Assembly (NCBI GenBank): GCA_001586965.3
Contig: LUCW03002550.1
Location: 1 to 21,126 of the forward strand
Direction of reading: 5' to 3'
DNA: 21,126 nucleotides
DNA from: Sphaeroforma sirkka
Lineage: Eukaryota; Opisthokonta; Ichthyosporea; Ichthyophonida
Each line of letters opens with the position of its first letter. Positions within the stretch are counted from its first letter, which is position 1. The notes under the pieces were generated by a model that was given only the letters and a program-made list of their open reading frames with translations, did no database searches and was not told where the DNA came from. This document shows positions 1-11,200 of the stretch, in pieces. The translations under genes and the position numbers were made by a program.

Positions 1-92
1 AGCAAGCACTGAGGTTTTAAGGGGGTGGCGTTATCCACTATCATTTTCATGTGGGTTCTCACACCGTTTACCGCTTTTGCACATCCCTACAG

Positions 93-3000
93 CTGAGTCC
101 GCAAAACGGCCATGTTAGTGATGATGGCACAGTGCCTTCTGCGTTTGTGAGGAAAGGGTCGAGCCTGGCGGGTGTCGTACGAGAAAAGGCTCCGTTCCTT
201 CATCCTTCAGGAGTGAGTGATTTATTTTGTTCATTACTGTCGTAGCCTTCAGCTGTGTTAGTGCAGAGTAGATAGCGTGAATATTGGCTGGTTGTCTGAG
301 TGTTCAATTAATATTGTCTAGTATGCGTGAATCCACTGTGCCAAATACGCGTATATCCTGCGGTTGGAAAATTAAATCACGTTTACAGATGGTTATGTCC
401 AATGACTAGTGGTGTTGTATGATTGTGGTATGTTCTAAGATACGCTGACCCAATCAATTTGTACACCCAACATCAGGGGTCGTTCAATAGCGAAAACTTT
501 GGAGGTGAGTACTCGACATTGGGATCGACGAGGTCCATCTACGTCATCTACACAGGCGGTACTCTGGGCATGACCTATGGGGCAGACGGCTCGTTGCGCC
601 CAGAACCACGTACGTACAGTTGACGCAAGAAGTTGTGTGTAACTGTACAGAACTACGTACGTATAGCGGTTTGTAAGTGTGGCTTGTGTAGCAATTTTCG
701 GCTTTCTTGTTGTTGGAGCTGTACCGCAGAGACGGCTGTCAGCTTTCGTGAGGATTCTATGTGGTGCTGCACTTCGTTGTGTGTAGTACTTTGTTGTCAT
801 TTGTTTCTTGAGTTGTGAACTGGGTCCAGCCGAGACCTGGTACTTCAATTAGCAATTCACCGTACATTATGTAGTCTCGTCAGTCGTATGGATCAGTAGT
901 CGTTGCAGCTGGTTGCACATCATTGCAGCAAGCGGCTTCAAGGACTGTACTCTAATACATATTTTGTATGTTCAAAAGTCCGCATCAGAAACAGTGCATA
1001 TGCTTTGTATATTATGTTAATGTTGTGAAATCTTCAATTATATATTGCCGCACGACACTGCGCGAATGTTGCGAAAAGCGGAAGCCATAGACCTCTTTCT
1101 TCACATTGCCAAATCCACACACAGAGAACCTCACATCAACTATCTGGCAATTGAACCGGTTTTTTCTTTGTTCTATCAGACTTTTTGACACAGAAGATAC
1201 AGTCGTTGCCCGAGTTCCGTTCTCATCAGATGCCACAAATTGTCATAAACGAATGGGACGTCATTAAAGGTATCTAAGTATGTCACTGCTCATGAATTCT
1301 GTCGCCGGAAAGTGTGCGATGCCCGACGCTATATATATGTAGACCCGCTATCGCTTTCGTGTACAAACACAGTGTGACGCTTCGCTGTGCTGTGCCGCTT
1401 CTTCACAGTGTTTCACTTAGAACATTAGAGTACTAGAGTAATAAAGTAAAGTATTCCAGATAGTTTGCTGATAACTCTTCAGTTCAAGAGCCTATAAACT
1501 ATTCTATCTCCTTTTTTTTTCTTTGTTAACATTCGTGCCCCTCTATCCGCCTTTGCTGAACTTCTGTGGGAAATGCACTTCATTGTGTAGATTCATCTGA
1601 TATGGGTTTTCGAGAGGCAGCGAAGTTGGCGGAGGAGATTCAAGCAGTAAGTCTCTCTCAGTTTCACGATTTATCGTTTTGATGTGCATACATCGAGTGA
1701 CTAACTATATTGCACTGTGAAATCGTGGGGTGGACGCCATCGCACTGTGCTTATTTTTAAATATTCCGATGGGATGTTCAACAACGTGTACGTACTGTGG
1801 TGAATGCTTGCGCTAATATGCTTACGCCTATTCAATGCCAGAACTATAATTCGTACGATGGGTTTGTCGTACTGCACGGCACTGACACCATGGCCTATAC
1901 CGCAAGTATCCTGTCCTTCATGCTAGAGAACCTCGGAAAGCCAGGTGCGTTGTTGTGATCGGAAACGGACATTTCTTCTCGGCGATTTATTGACGATCGC
2001 GAGTATGAATCTTTGCAGTGGATAGACGCACACATGGCCATTGTGTTTGTAGTTGTCGTGTGGTGCACTATTCAATTGTGGGGTGTTGAGCGGCTTCAGT
2101 GTCTTCTGAGCATTTGCACGTACGTGTAGTAGTATGAAACGCCTATGTTAACGCAATGGGTATAAGTTCGAATAACTCCGCCAGTAAATATGTCCACTCG
2201 GGTTGCAGTGATAGTCACAGGGTCATCCATTCCGCTGTGTGAGATTTACAATGACGCCAGAAGGAACGTGATTGTGAGTTTCATGTATGCCTCATCGTCT
2301 GACTTATGCGAAGTTTGCGTATTCTTCAACAATGTTCTGTTGAGAGGCAATCGGTGCAGTAAGGTGTGTATCATGGTTTTTACATAAAAATTATTCTTCC
2401 TGCTGTGTTATATTGATCCCAAACAATCTCTTTTGATCTGCCAATGGGCTACCCATTTTTCCACAGCTGCTCGTGCGGCATAGCCTGCCATTCTCAAATC
2501 TCTCGTAGCGACGCAATTGTATATATTTTCCGAGAGAGTGCGCTCCACATGACTCTTCATTTCATTGTAGGGTTTAAGGTTTTAATTTTTTTGGTCACGC
2601 TTCATTGCCTACGGCCTGCAGGTGTCAGTCCGCGAGCTCAACGCGTTCTGGTCAAATAATTTTCCGCCATTGGGTAAACTGGGTGTGCATATGACGCTGA
2701 CCAAAGATCTTCTGAGAGAGCCACCCAAGGTAAATTAGCGGCAAAGTGCATCGATTGGTACATTCCGTTCTCCTCTTTTCCCTTCCGCTCAGATATATCG
2801 GACTTCTGGCCGCGGACTGTTAATGTTTTCTCACCTGCAATTGTTTGAGCGGTCTAAGTGAAGTCTCGCGCTTGTGAAGTAACATAACACATAGGTCGTC
2901 TCTATCACCGGATTCTGTTTGGGTCTGGAATTTTCGAACAACCTAGACGAGTTTTTAAAAGCAACGGGAAATATGCCATGTTTGAATCTGAAACTTGTTT

Positions 3001-4065
3001 CAATAGCATGTTACATCTTTGTTCTTGTACGGTCATACAAAAGGATTATGTCTGTTCCTCGTATCACAATTTCTTTTGAACCTGAATTCACTGGTCCTAT
3101 TTATTTTAAGGGGAATTTCAGGATAAATAAGGAACTCGATGAAAATACATTACAATTCATCCTGGCTGAATATATTAATAGGGGCATTTCAAAGTACACA
3201 AGGAATTCGATGAAAATATAATACAATTTAATCTGCTCCCGGGAATCAAGGCTGGACTGGTCCATAACATGATACAGCCGCCCGTGAAAGGCATAATTAT
3301 GCACACTTTTGGAGCTGGTATGTCGCATCGATAGATTTGTTGAAATCAAAACCCTAATTTATATTTTGTCCATGGGAATCAGTATATCTGTCATTAAATA
3401 GTGGCGCAGTCTAAAAGCTCGTACCCTAAAAACCACACTTTTCCAACCCAAACTATGTCAGGGAATGGACCAAGTGATCCGAGCTTGTGGGAAGTGCTTA
3501 AAAAGGCATCTGATCGTGGAGTGTACATATACATTCTGACACAGTGTATAAGAGGGTACGTTAACGGTATCATCAAGCGTTGCTTGCAACTTCATTTAGT
3601 ATTCGATTTTTTTTTTCTTCAAGCACAGACTCCGACTGCCGTTCATCTCCTTTCACTCGTGTAGTTCGTGCACACGTCTTTTTTGGCGTTGATTTATTGA
3701 ATGGCCAGGGAATTCTGCCCCCATATGCTGTCTATTACGATTTCCCGCTCGCAGCTGTGAGTCTGTTGAGGGTGTTCTTAACACTACACTTGTCTCAGAT
3801 GCAGTGCGTTTGTACTTAGATCGATGATGCATGTTCTGTTCACATCAGGTACGTAACGTTTGGGGAGTATGCGGCAGGACAGGGGGTATCTGCATGTGGT
3901 GGTATTTCAGGGTATGATATCACTGTGGAGTCGGCCTTTGCGAAAATGGGATGCATTCTAGGTAGGAATCTGCCAAGTGATGTTACGAGAGAGCTATTGG
4001 CATCAGATTTGCGTGGAGAGATGACTGTGGATATTTCATCAGATCATGTGCCGATGGGGCTTTAG
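93..4065 (+). CDS. ASPG: Type I (cytosolic) L-asparaginase, 10 exons, 5' partial
   Basis: Hydrolyses L-asparagine to L-aspartate and ammonia in the cytosol (family knowledge). My exon model is 93-212, 477-609, 1180-1269, 1591-1646, 1842-1944, 2209-2363, 2622-2729, 3182-3317, 3462-3555 and 3849-4065. All junctions are GT-AG and phases agree, giving 403 codons then TAG. Motifs in order: YTGGTLGM (nucleophile Thr), [28 protein letters not shown] (second Thr-Asp pair), [21 protein letters not shown] followed by the conserved Lys in CSK, LLPGI, HTFGAGNGP, LTQC, and C-terminal LRGEMT. Order and spacing match bacterial AnsA (about 338 residues). About 59 residues precede the first beta-strand. The first exon (93-212) is the least certain; it has no in-frame ATG, so the start is left of the window. 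Unlike animal ASPG there are no ankyrin repeats: translation stops soon after the catalytic domain. The acceptor of exon 8 is tandemly duplicated (see findings). Confidence 0.93.
3110..3237 (+). repeat. 71-bp tandem duplication of a splice acceptor and exon start in the asparaginase gene
   Basis: Segments beginning at 3110 and 3181 align without gaps for about 55 bases, both starting GGGG.ATTTCA and sharing AAGGAA.TCGATGAAAATA. The unit is 71 bp, and similarity extends a little upstream of the first copy. Each copy begins with an AG|GGG acceptor. Only the second copy (exon from 3182) continues in frame into the conserved LLPGI segment. Splicing to the first copy would shift frame and reach a TAA near 3219. 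Confidence 0.75.
3555..3858 (+). repeat. Direct repeats bounding asparaginase intron 9
   Basis: GGTACGTTAACG at 3555-3566 spans the donor, and GGTACGTAACG at 3848-3858 spans the acceptor/exon start. They differ by one base. The intron (3556-3848, 293 nt) is thus flanked by copies of a donor-like sequence, one of which is coding. Confidence 0.6.
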
Positions 4066-4090
4066 GTTTGTTTCTGTATTCTACATCGAA

Positions 4091-4096
4091 AATAAA
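4091..4096 (+). promoter_or_regulatory. Polyadenylation signal of the asparaginase gene
   Basis: Canonical AATAAA 26 nt after the TAG stop, in an A/T-rich context. It fits a very short 3' UTR. Confidence 0.55.
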
Positions 4097-4529
4097 GTGA
4101 TTACATCGTCTGAAGCCGTTTTAAAATGACAATAACAAACTCGTTACAGTTAGCTAGACGCCATGAATACATTTTTCAAGCATATAATTTCTCTCTTTGC
4201 AAGCCAAACGTTATAATAGACCTGATCACAATTTCCATACCCACTAGTTTCGATTTCACTTCAAGCAGTATCTGAGCGAAATAGAAGAGTCATATGCTGC
4301 TTAGTAGTTTTAAATGGATATGTTATGCACACGTTGCTATTTATCATACAGAAGGGCATGCGCTGGGGCTTAGTGGTTGTAAAACAGTAAGGTCATACGC
4401 TGGTGCATAGCAGTTTATGCATACATCGCAGTGCCTGTTAACTGCTCCCATCGCAAAGATATCAGCCTCAAAATTAGTCACACAGTTCCGTTCCCTCTTA
4501 CTCGCTCAAATCTTGAAGAGTGTGTTCGA

Positions 4530-4533
<4 letters not shown>

Positions 4534-4577
<44 letters not shown>
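4534..4577. repeat. (TA)22 microsatellite
   Basis: Forty-four bases of uninterrupted alternating TA. Confidence 0.97.
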
Positions 4578-4578
<1 letters not shown>

Positions 4579-4750
4579 CATCAACTGTCGATCACCACAA
4601 GGTATTGGATTTTTACAAATCCCAAGACCCAAGCTGGATATCACATTGGATACTCTGCTCTTTCTGGACATGCCTAACTTTAAATGGACGTACTAACACG
4701 CAAAACAGCAACCGAAATCGGAGTTCCCGACGCCATCGAGTATTGCTTAA

Positions 4751-4903
4751 CCTTATTCACAAGCATACGACCGCGTCAATCATGTGCGAGCCTCGCCCAA
4801 ATTCTCCCACGCTCCTATAATCAACTGTGAGTTGTCAGCCTTCAAAGCCTCTCTGGATTGTGGGCATTCACTCTCAACTCCTCAAGGCTCAACAAAAACA
4901 AAA
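4751..4903 (+). mobile_element. Possible decayed non-LTR retrotransposon reverse-transcriptase fragment
   Basis: One frame reads YSQAYDRVNH, close to the reverse-transcriptase motif A consensus of LINE elements (AYDRVNH), and about 32 residues later STPQGS, reminiscent of the GVPQGS motif. The usual spacing is nearer 47 residues. The frame has a stop just upstream (4748) and another at 4904. No endonuclease, poly-A tail or target duplication is seen. This may be chance; if real it is a short, broken relic. Confidence 0.22.
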
Positions 4904-5249
4904 TAAATTCACCGGTTAATGATACTTAATGATACCGAACCTCTCTCAAAACTGTGAGGCCCAATAACATTGCCACACGGACCTTTTAACCAATAATTGA
5001 TAAATATCGTTCCAGATTTTGTTGTTGTTGAATTTCTCATATGTACTGATATATTTATTATTTATTTCCTTAAATAAAGATAGTTCCTCTTAGATTCAAG
5101 CTTGTGCCTCTTTGAGTCTTTGTGGGACTTTGTATAGAGTGGTCATACTCTGCTTCAAGAAGCAACTAACTAAAAACGTGTATCGGCACGCATACCCATT
5201 TATGCCGCGTTAGCATAACCGAAGCCTTCGAAGCACTTCGGACGTAGTC

Positions 5250-8200
5250 ATGCAAGCGATTAGATTCGCTCAGTCGGTGCGCCAAGGCACACGCGCCAGC
5301 ACACTAAGTCTCACGCGTGCCTCTCGGTATGTTCCCATTGCAGCAGTCGCATGCACCCGTGTACGGACAAGGTTCCTGTCTAGTGAGCCTCACTTACACA
5401 GTGGTGGCAAACCGTCAGGGCTCGTTCTCACAGTGGCCAATCCCGCAGTCATCTTAAACAATATTGCTCAGCGCTATGAATCAATCTCGCGTATCTTGAT
5501 GGAGGTATGGTATTGCCGTGTGCATGCTGGCTTCGAAAAGTAATTGTGTAAAGCTCTAGATCACTTGCTTAAGTGCATCTTTCTTGTAATTGTATACTGT
5601 AGTTTTCATTCTATACCCAATATGCGTGTTGCCAAGTGTACACCTTCAACTTTGCACAGGTGAACAAAAGATTCACTATTCTACAAAGCGGGTGTAATTT
5701 CGAACTTCGTATCGATCCACCTACTTTGTTTAGATTTAGCCGTGAACGTGAATGACGAATTTTTACGTTGAGAATCGCTACTTGAAAATGCGGTACGAAA
5801 AGTGCAAATAGATTAAAAACCCGTATTTCGCTGATTGTACACAGCTATTTTACCACACTATACACTTTACTGTTATGACTCAATTTCCTTGCAATGTACA
5901 CTGCTATTTTGTCACACTGTGTACTTATTGATTTAATCCTTAATTACCCTACAATGTATAGTACATCGACAACGCCATTGACGACCGCGAAGCCGACTTC
6001 AGACAGGTGAGACGAAGTTGTCATTGAGTTATATTGTGAAGACAAATTGGGAGGGTTTAAGCGCCTCACTTCACATATAATCTATATTATGCCAACTGCT
6101 CGCATAATTCATGTTTTGATCGTTGCAGTTATTATTCATCCCAAAGCTTAAGGCTTTACACATCACTCCCATATCTCATGTATCTATGCAGAATGGCAAT
6201 GAGTACGATAAACCGGTGGACATCCGCATCACACTCGACAGTAAGAGACGCACAATCAAAATTACCGACAACAGTAGTGGCATGCCGCAGCAGCAGCTCA
6301 CCGAAGCCATTCTAACGGCGGGCGAAAGCAAAAAGAAGGGCGTTCCATGGCTCAACGGTGTGTGTTGTGGCTGGCCCTCTTTGACTTTTGAAGGTTATAA
6401 ATTATGACATCTTTGATATCTCGGTGGCATAGCAGCGCAGCTTAACTTGTATTGCTAAACTCAATCGAGCCCATATGGGGAACCCAGCAAAAGAAATCTA
6501 GCGTCTGGCAAGCCAATTCCCGCATGAGCACATGGCGTGTCGCAGTGCAATAGCGCTTTAACCGATGTTCCAACTAGTCAACAAGTTATATCATTTTTCC
6601 AAACATTACCCCATCACAAGAACATATATATTACCAACAATGGGGCAGGCGGTTTGTGTACTATCACCTGCTAACGATGTACGAAATCCCACAAGGAATA
6701 ATTTTTAACGCGCACAAATAATTGCGTCATACCGATCACCAACACCCAACACCCAACACTCACCACACAACACCCAACACTCACTACCCAACACTCACCA
6801 CTCAACACCCACCACCCCACACCCAACACTCACCACTCGACATCCAACACTCACTACCCAACACTCACCACCCAACAACCTACACCCAACACTCACCACT
6901 CAACACCCTACACCTAACACCTAACACTCACCACTCATCACCCACTACCTTACACCCATTACTCACCACTCAACACCCAACACTCATCACTCGACACTCA
7001 ACACCCACCTCAGGTCAGTTCGGATTTGGTATTCACGCGTTTCGGGCTGCGGCGAAAACCATCAAATTAGAGTCAAAGGTACTCATTGTTTATTCGAAAA
7101 TGTTCGCATCTACTGACATCATCCATCGTTTTCGTAGTCAGATCATCGTTTGTTCCGTAGTCGGATTATCGGTGGTTTCGTAGTGGGATTATCGATTGTT
7201 TCGTAGTCGGATTATCGCCTGATTCGTAGTGGGATTATCGTTTGTTTTGTAGTCGGATTTTTTTTTTTCTTAGTGGGATTATCGGTTGTTTCGTAGTCGG
7301 ATTATCGCCTGATTCGTAGTGGGATTATCGTTTGTTTCGTAGTCGGATTATCGGTGGTTTCGTAGTAGGATTATCGGTTGTTTCGTAGTCGGATTATCGC
7401 TTGATTCGTAGTCGGATTATAGTTTATTTCGTAGTCGGATTATCGATTATTTCGTAGTCAGATTATCGCTTTATTCGTAGTGGGGTTATCGTTTGTTTCG
7501 TAGTCGGATTATTGTTTATTTCGTAGTCGGATTATCGCTTGATTCGTAGTGGGATTATTATTTGTTTCGTAGTCAGATTATCGCTTGATTCGTAGTCAAA
7601 TTATCGCTTTATTTGTAATAGGATTATCGTTTGTTTCATAGTCGGATTATCGTTTATTTCGTAGTCGGATTATCGCTTGATTCGTAGTCGGATTATCGCT
7701 TGATTCGTAGTGGGATTATCGTTTGTTTCGTAGTCAGGTTATCGTTTGTTTCGTAGTCGGATTATTGTTTGTTTCGTAGTCGGATTATCGCTTGATTCGT
7801 AGTCAGATTATCGCTTGATTCGTAGTGGGATTGTCTTGTTTTCGTAGTCAGATCATGGTTCGTTGTGTAGTCGGGATATTTTTTTCGTAGTGGTATTATC
7901 GGTTGTTTCGTAGTCAGAGTATCGCTTGATTTGTAGTAGGATTATCGTTTGTTTCATAGTCGGATTATCGTTTATTTCGTAGTCCGATTGTCGTTTGTTC
8001 TGTAGTCCGATTGTCCGTTACTTCGTGTTCGTATTGTCGTTTGTAAGTCGAATTTCTGATATTTGGATACAAATACTGCTGTTCACGATAAGTTGCGCAA
8101 AGTTCGGTATCGGAACTCGCACGCGTATGGCCTTGTCGTCTTACCTCGTGCAAAATTGAGAGAGAACTGTTTCAGTAACTAATTGGAGTTTAGAGACTAC

Positions 8201-11200
8201 AGATGAGAGTTATCTCTTCGTCTGAATAGACAGCTTTGCTCATTCCCATCCTCAAACAGAGTGCGCGGGTCATAATTTTTAGGGTTTAGGGTTTAGGTTT
8301 TGTCGCGAGATGCTGTCGTGAGACTGAGGTGACAGATGTGTGCTAGTCAAGGAGATCGATCATAGACTTTGAAACAGTTATCATGACACGATTAAGCTCA
8401 AAGTTCACGCCTTACCTCGTCCATAAGATTATTTGTGTAGTAAGTCTGTCTCAGCTTAATGTGGACAGAGCATTACTCTCGGTATTTTCCTAAGAACCTC
8501 AGTAACTTACGATTTAACTACTAACAGTTGATGGGTACACAATTTAACTACAACTTTTAGGGTTTTAGGTTTTCAGAACGTATCCATTTGATGGATACAT
8601 GTTACTGCAGTTAGAGGTTTCCTTCTCTTGGGATGTGTGTTTTTCACTTTGAAGAAGCTCTCCGCATGAATTGATTGAAATCGCACAGTGGGGTCTTGTT
8701 TCTTCCATTGGATAATTGTCCAGTGTTGTCATATCTAATGTTGTCTATTAAATTCATTTGATTGTCCAGTGTTGTCATATCTATTGTTATCTATTAAATT
8801 GATTGGATAGTCTAGTGTTATCTAATAAATGCATTTGATTGTTCAGAGTTGTCATATCTAATGTTATCTATTAAATTCATTTGATTGTCCAGTGCTGTCA
8901 TATCTAATGTTATCTATCAAATTGATTGGATCGTCTAGTGTTGTCATATCTAATCTTATCTATCAAGTTCATTTGATTGTCCAGTGTTATCATATCTAAT
9001 ATTATCTATTAAATTGATTGGATCGTCTAGTGTTGTTATATCTAATGTTATCTATTAAATTTATCTAATTGTCCAGTGTTGTCATATCTAATGTTTTCTA
9101 TTAAATTGATTGGATTGTCTAGTGTTGTCATATCTAATTTATCTATCAAAGTAATTCGACTTCTGCATAAAAGAATGAAATACCGGTTTTCTGCGGTATG
9201 TATTGGCGAACTCACACACCAGTATCCGAAATTGGAAAAGTACCTACGCTTAGAAAGTACTTCTATCCAGAGAGAAAGACGAGTCCATCTCTCGTCATGA
9301 GAATCGATGGCCATGTTTCTGCGAGTGTTCAGTTTGCTTCTTTAACTTAATGAAGCCTACGTACCCCACCTACCACAGACTCACGATGGTCCCCTGCTGA
9401 GTGTTACTCTGGATCGAGATCGTCACACCGACATAGAGCCGCCACACATCATCGTGCACCCGTATGTGAATATGCACTTTTGAGACTTTCTAACTGTTGC
9501 TTTGTGCTCATGAACTCAATTCTATGATGCATTATACATGCGGATAAGTGTCGATTCGATTCCTTTGGTAATTCCTTTTTTCAATCCGGTGAACTGCATG
9601 TCATGGCTGCCCATTGAGTGCCGTAGTCTATGGCATTCGCATGTGACTTCGATGTATTACACCTGCACGTCATGACTGCTCATTGAGTGCCTTGATTCGC
9701 ATTTGACTTTCATGTATTACACCTGCATGTCATGGCTGCCCATTGAGTGCCCTAGTCTATGGCATTCGCATGTGACTTCGATGTATCACACCTGCACGTC
9801 ATGGCTGCCCATTGGGTGCCTTAGTCCATGGCATTCGCATGTGACTTTGATGTATTACACCTGCACGTCATGGCTGCCCATTGAGTGCTTTGATCCATGG
9901 CATTCGCATATGACTTTGATGTATTACAACTGCACGTCATGTCTGCCCATTGAGTGACTTAGTCCATGGCATTCGCATGTGACTTTGATTTATTGCTCAA
10001 CATTGTCTGCGCGTCGGTTACAGTGAGACGCCCATTCACACCAGCGGAACGAATGTCTATATCTCCGGAGTCGATCCAGAGTGGCTGCGAGGGGTGCGTT
10101 ATGCGTGTGCTCGTGTTGTGTGTGTGGTGTGCATGTTGTGGCTGTGTTGTGTGCTCGTGTTGAGCGTGTTGGGAACATGTTATGGTTGTCTTGTTTGTAC
10201 GTGGTGGTCATGAGTGTTTATATTCAAATCTTATAGTGGATCTGTCTACTGAGGGCGCTATCTTAAATGTGCACAAAGATCAATTTGTGTATCACTCGAA
10301 TAAAAGTGGCAACTGATAGAATGTGCAACCCTTGCTCCGCTGCATTAAAAAGTTAAAGTTAATGCTCTTGATCACGTTATGTATATATGTTATTGCTCGT
10401 GATCACGTTATCTATTGATGTTAATACTCGTGATCACGCTATGTATTAATGTTACTGCTCGTGATCACGTTATGTATTAATTTTAATGCTCGTGATCACG
10501 TTTGTATTTATCTTAATGCTCGTGATCACGTTATGTATTAATGTTACTGCTCGTGATCACGTTATGTAATAATGTTAATGCTCGTGATCAGGTTATGTAT
10601 TAATGTTTTGCTCGTCGATGTATTGTTCTTCGTGCACGTCACCATGTTACACAGTGTGTCACTACTCACTTACACATATGCAGCTGTGCTAGTGGTGCAT
10701 CAGACATGGGCCAGGTTGCATCCTTGCACATGGTGGTGGTGTGCATATGCGGTGGTGAGCCTTTGACCTGATTCTTGCTCCTGTGTCACTGCAGGTGGAC
10801 ATCAACGTTATCGCTGAGGAAATTCAGTATCACTTCGAGCGCTTGCTTTGTCGCCCTAGTCTGTCGATTACTGTGGAAGAAATCGTTGGCAAAGTGATGG
10901 TATGTGTCCGCTTGCGTACGATATCGTAAACCAGTTGGTGTGCTGTCACATGGACAGGCACAACTGCGAAAGCATTCACGTGTACTTCAAGTACTATTGT
11001 ACTTTCTGCTTTTGTTCTGGGCTGTACACCCATGCGCGAGCAGCGTTACTGAACTAACTAGCCGATTCAAGTAGTCGATTTAGAAATGGGTTTTAAGAGT
11101 CACACGGCCCGTGCAATTTAGGGATACATGAGGTGGCCCTTGTGTACAATGCTCACTTGTAGTCCAACTTTACCTGGTAGGCTAACTTTAACTGGTAGTC

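Larger units (their letters stand above)
4066..5249. other. Intergenic region between the asparaginase and GHKL ATPase genes
   Basis: No convincing gene. It holds the asparaginase polyadenylation signal, a (TA)22 microsatellite at 4534-4577, and a weak reverse-transcriptase-like reading frame around 4751-4903. The last few hundred bases before the ATG at 5250 should hold the promoter of the next gene; no TATA-type element stands out. Confidence 0.6.

Noticed and set aside
2919..3221. 100-codon plus-strand reading frame read as an exon
   Set aside because: It covers intron 7 and the out-of-frame first copy of the 71-bp duplication. Only the frame starting at 3182 matches asparaginase.
7110..8045. 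CRISPR-like array
   Set aside because: There are no unique spacers of fixed length; units are contiguous 23-bp minisatellite copies inside a eukaryotic intron.
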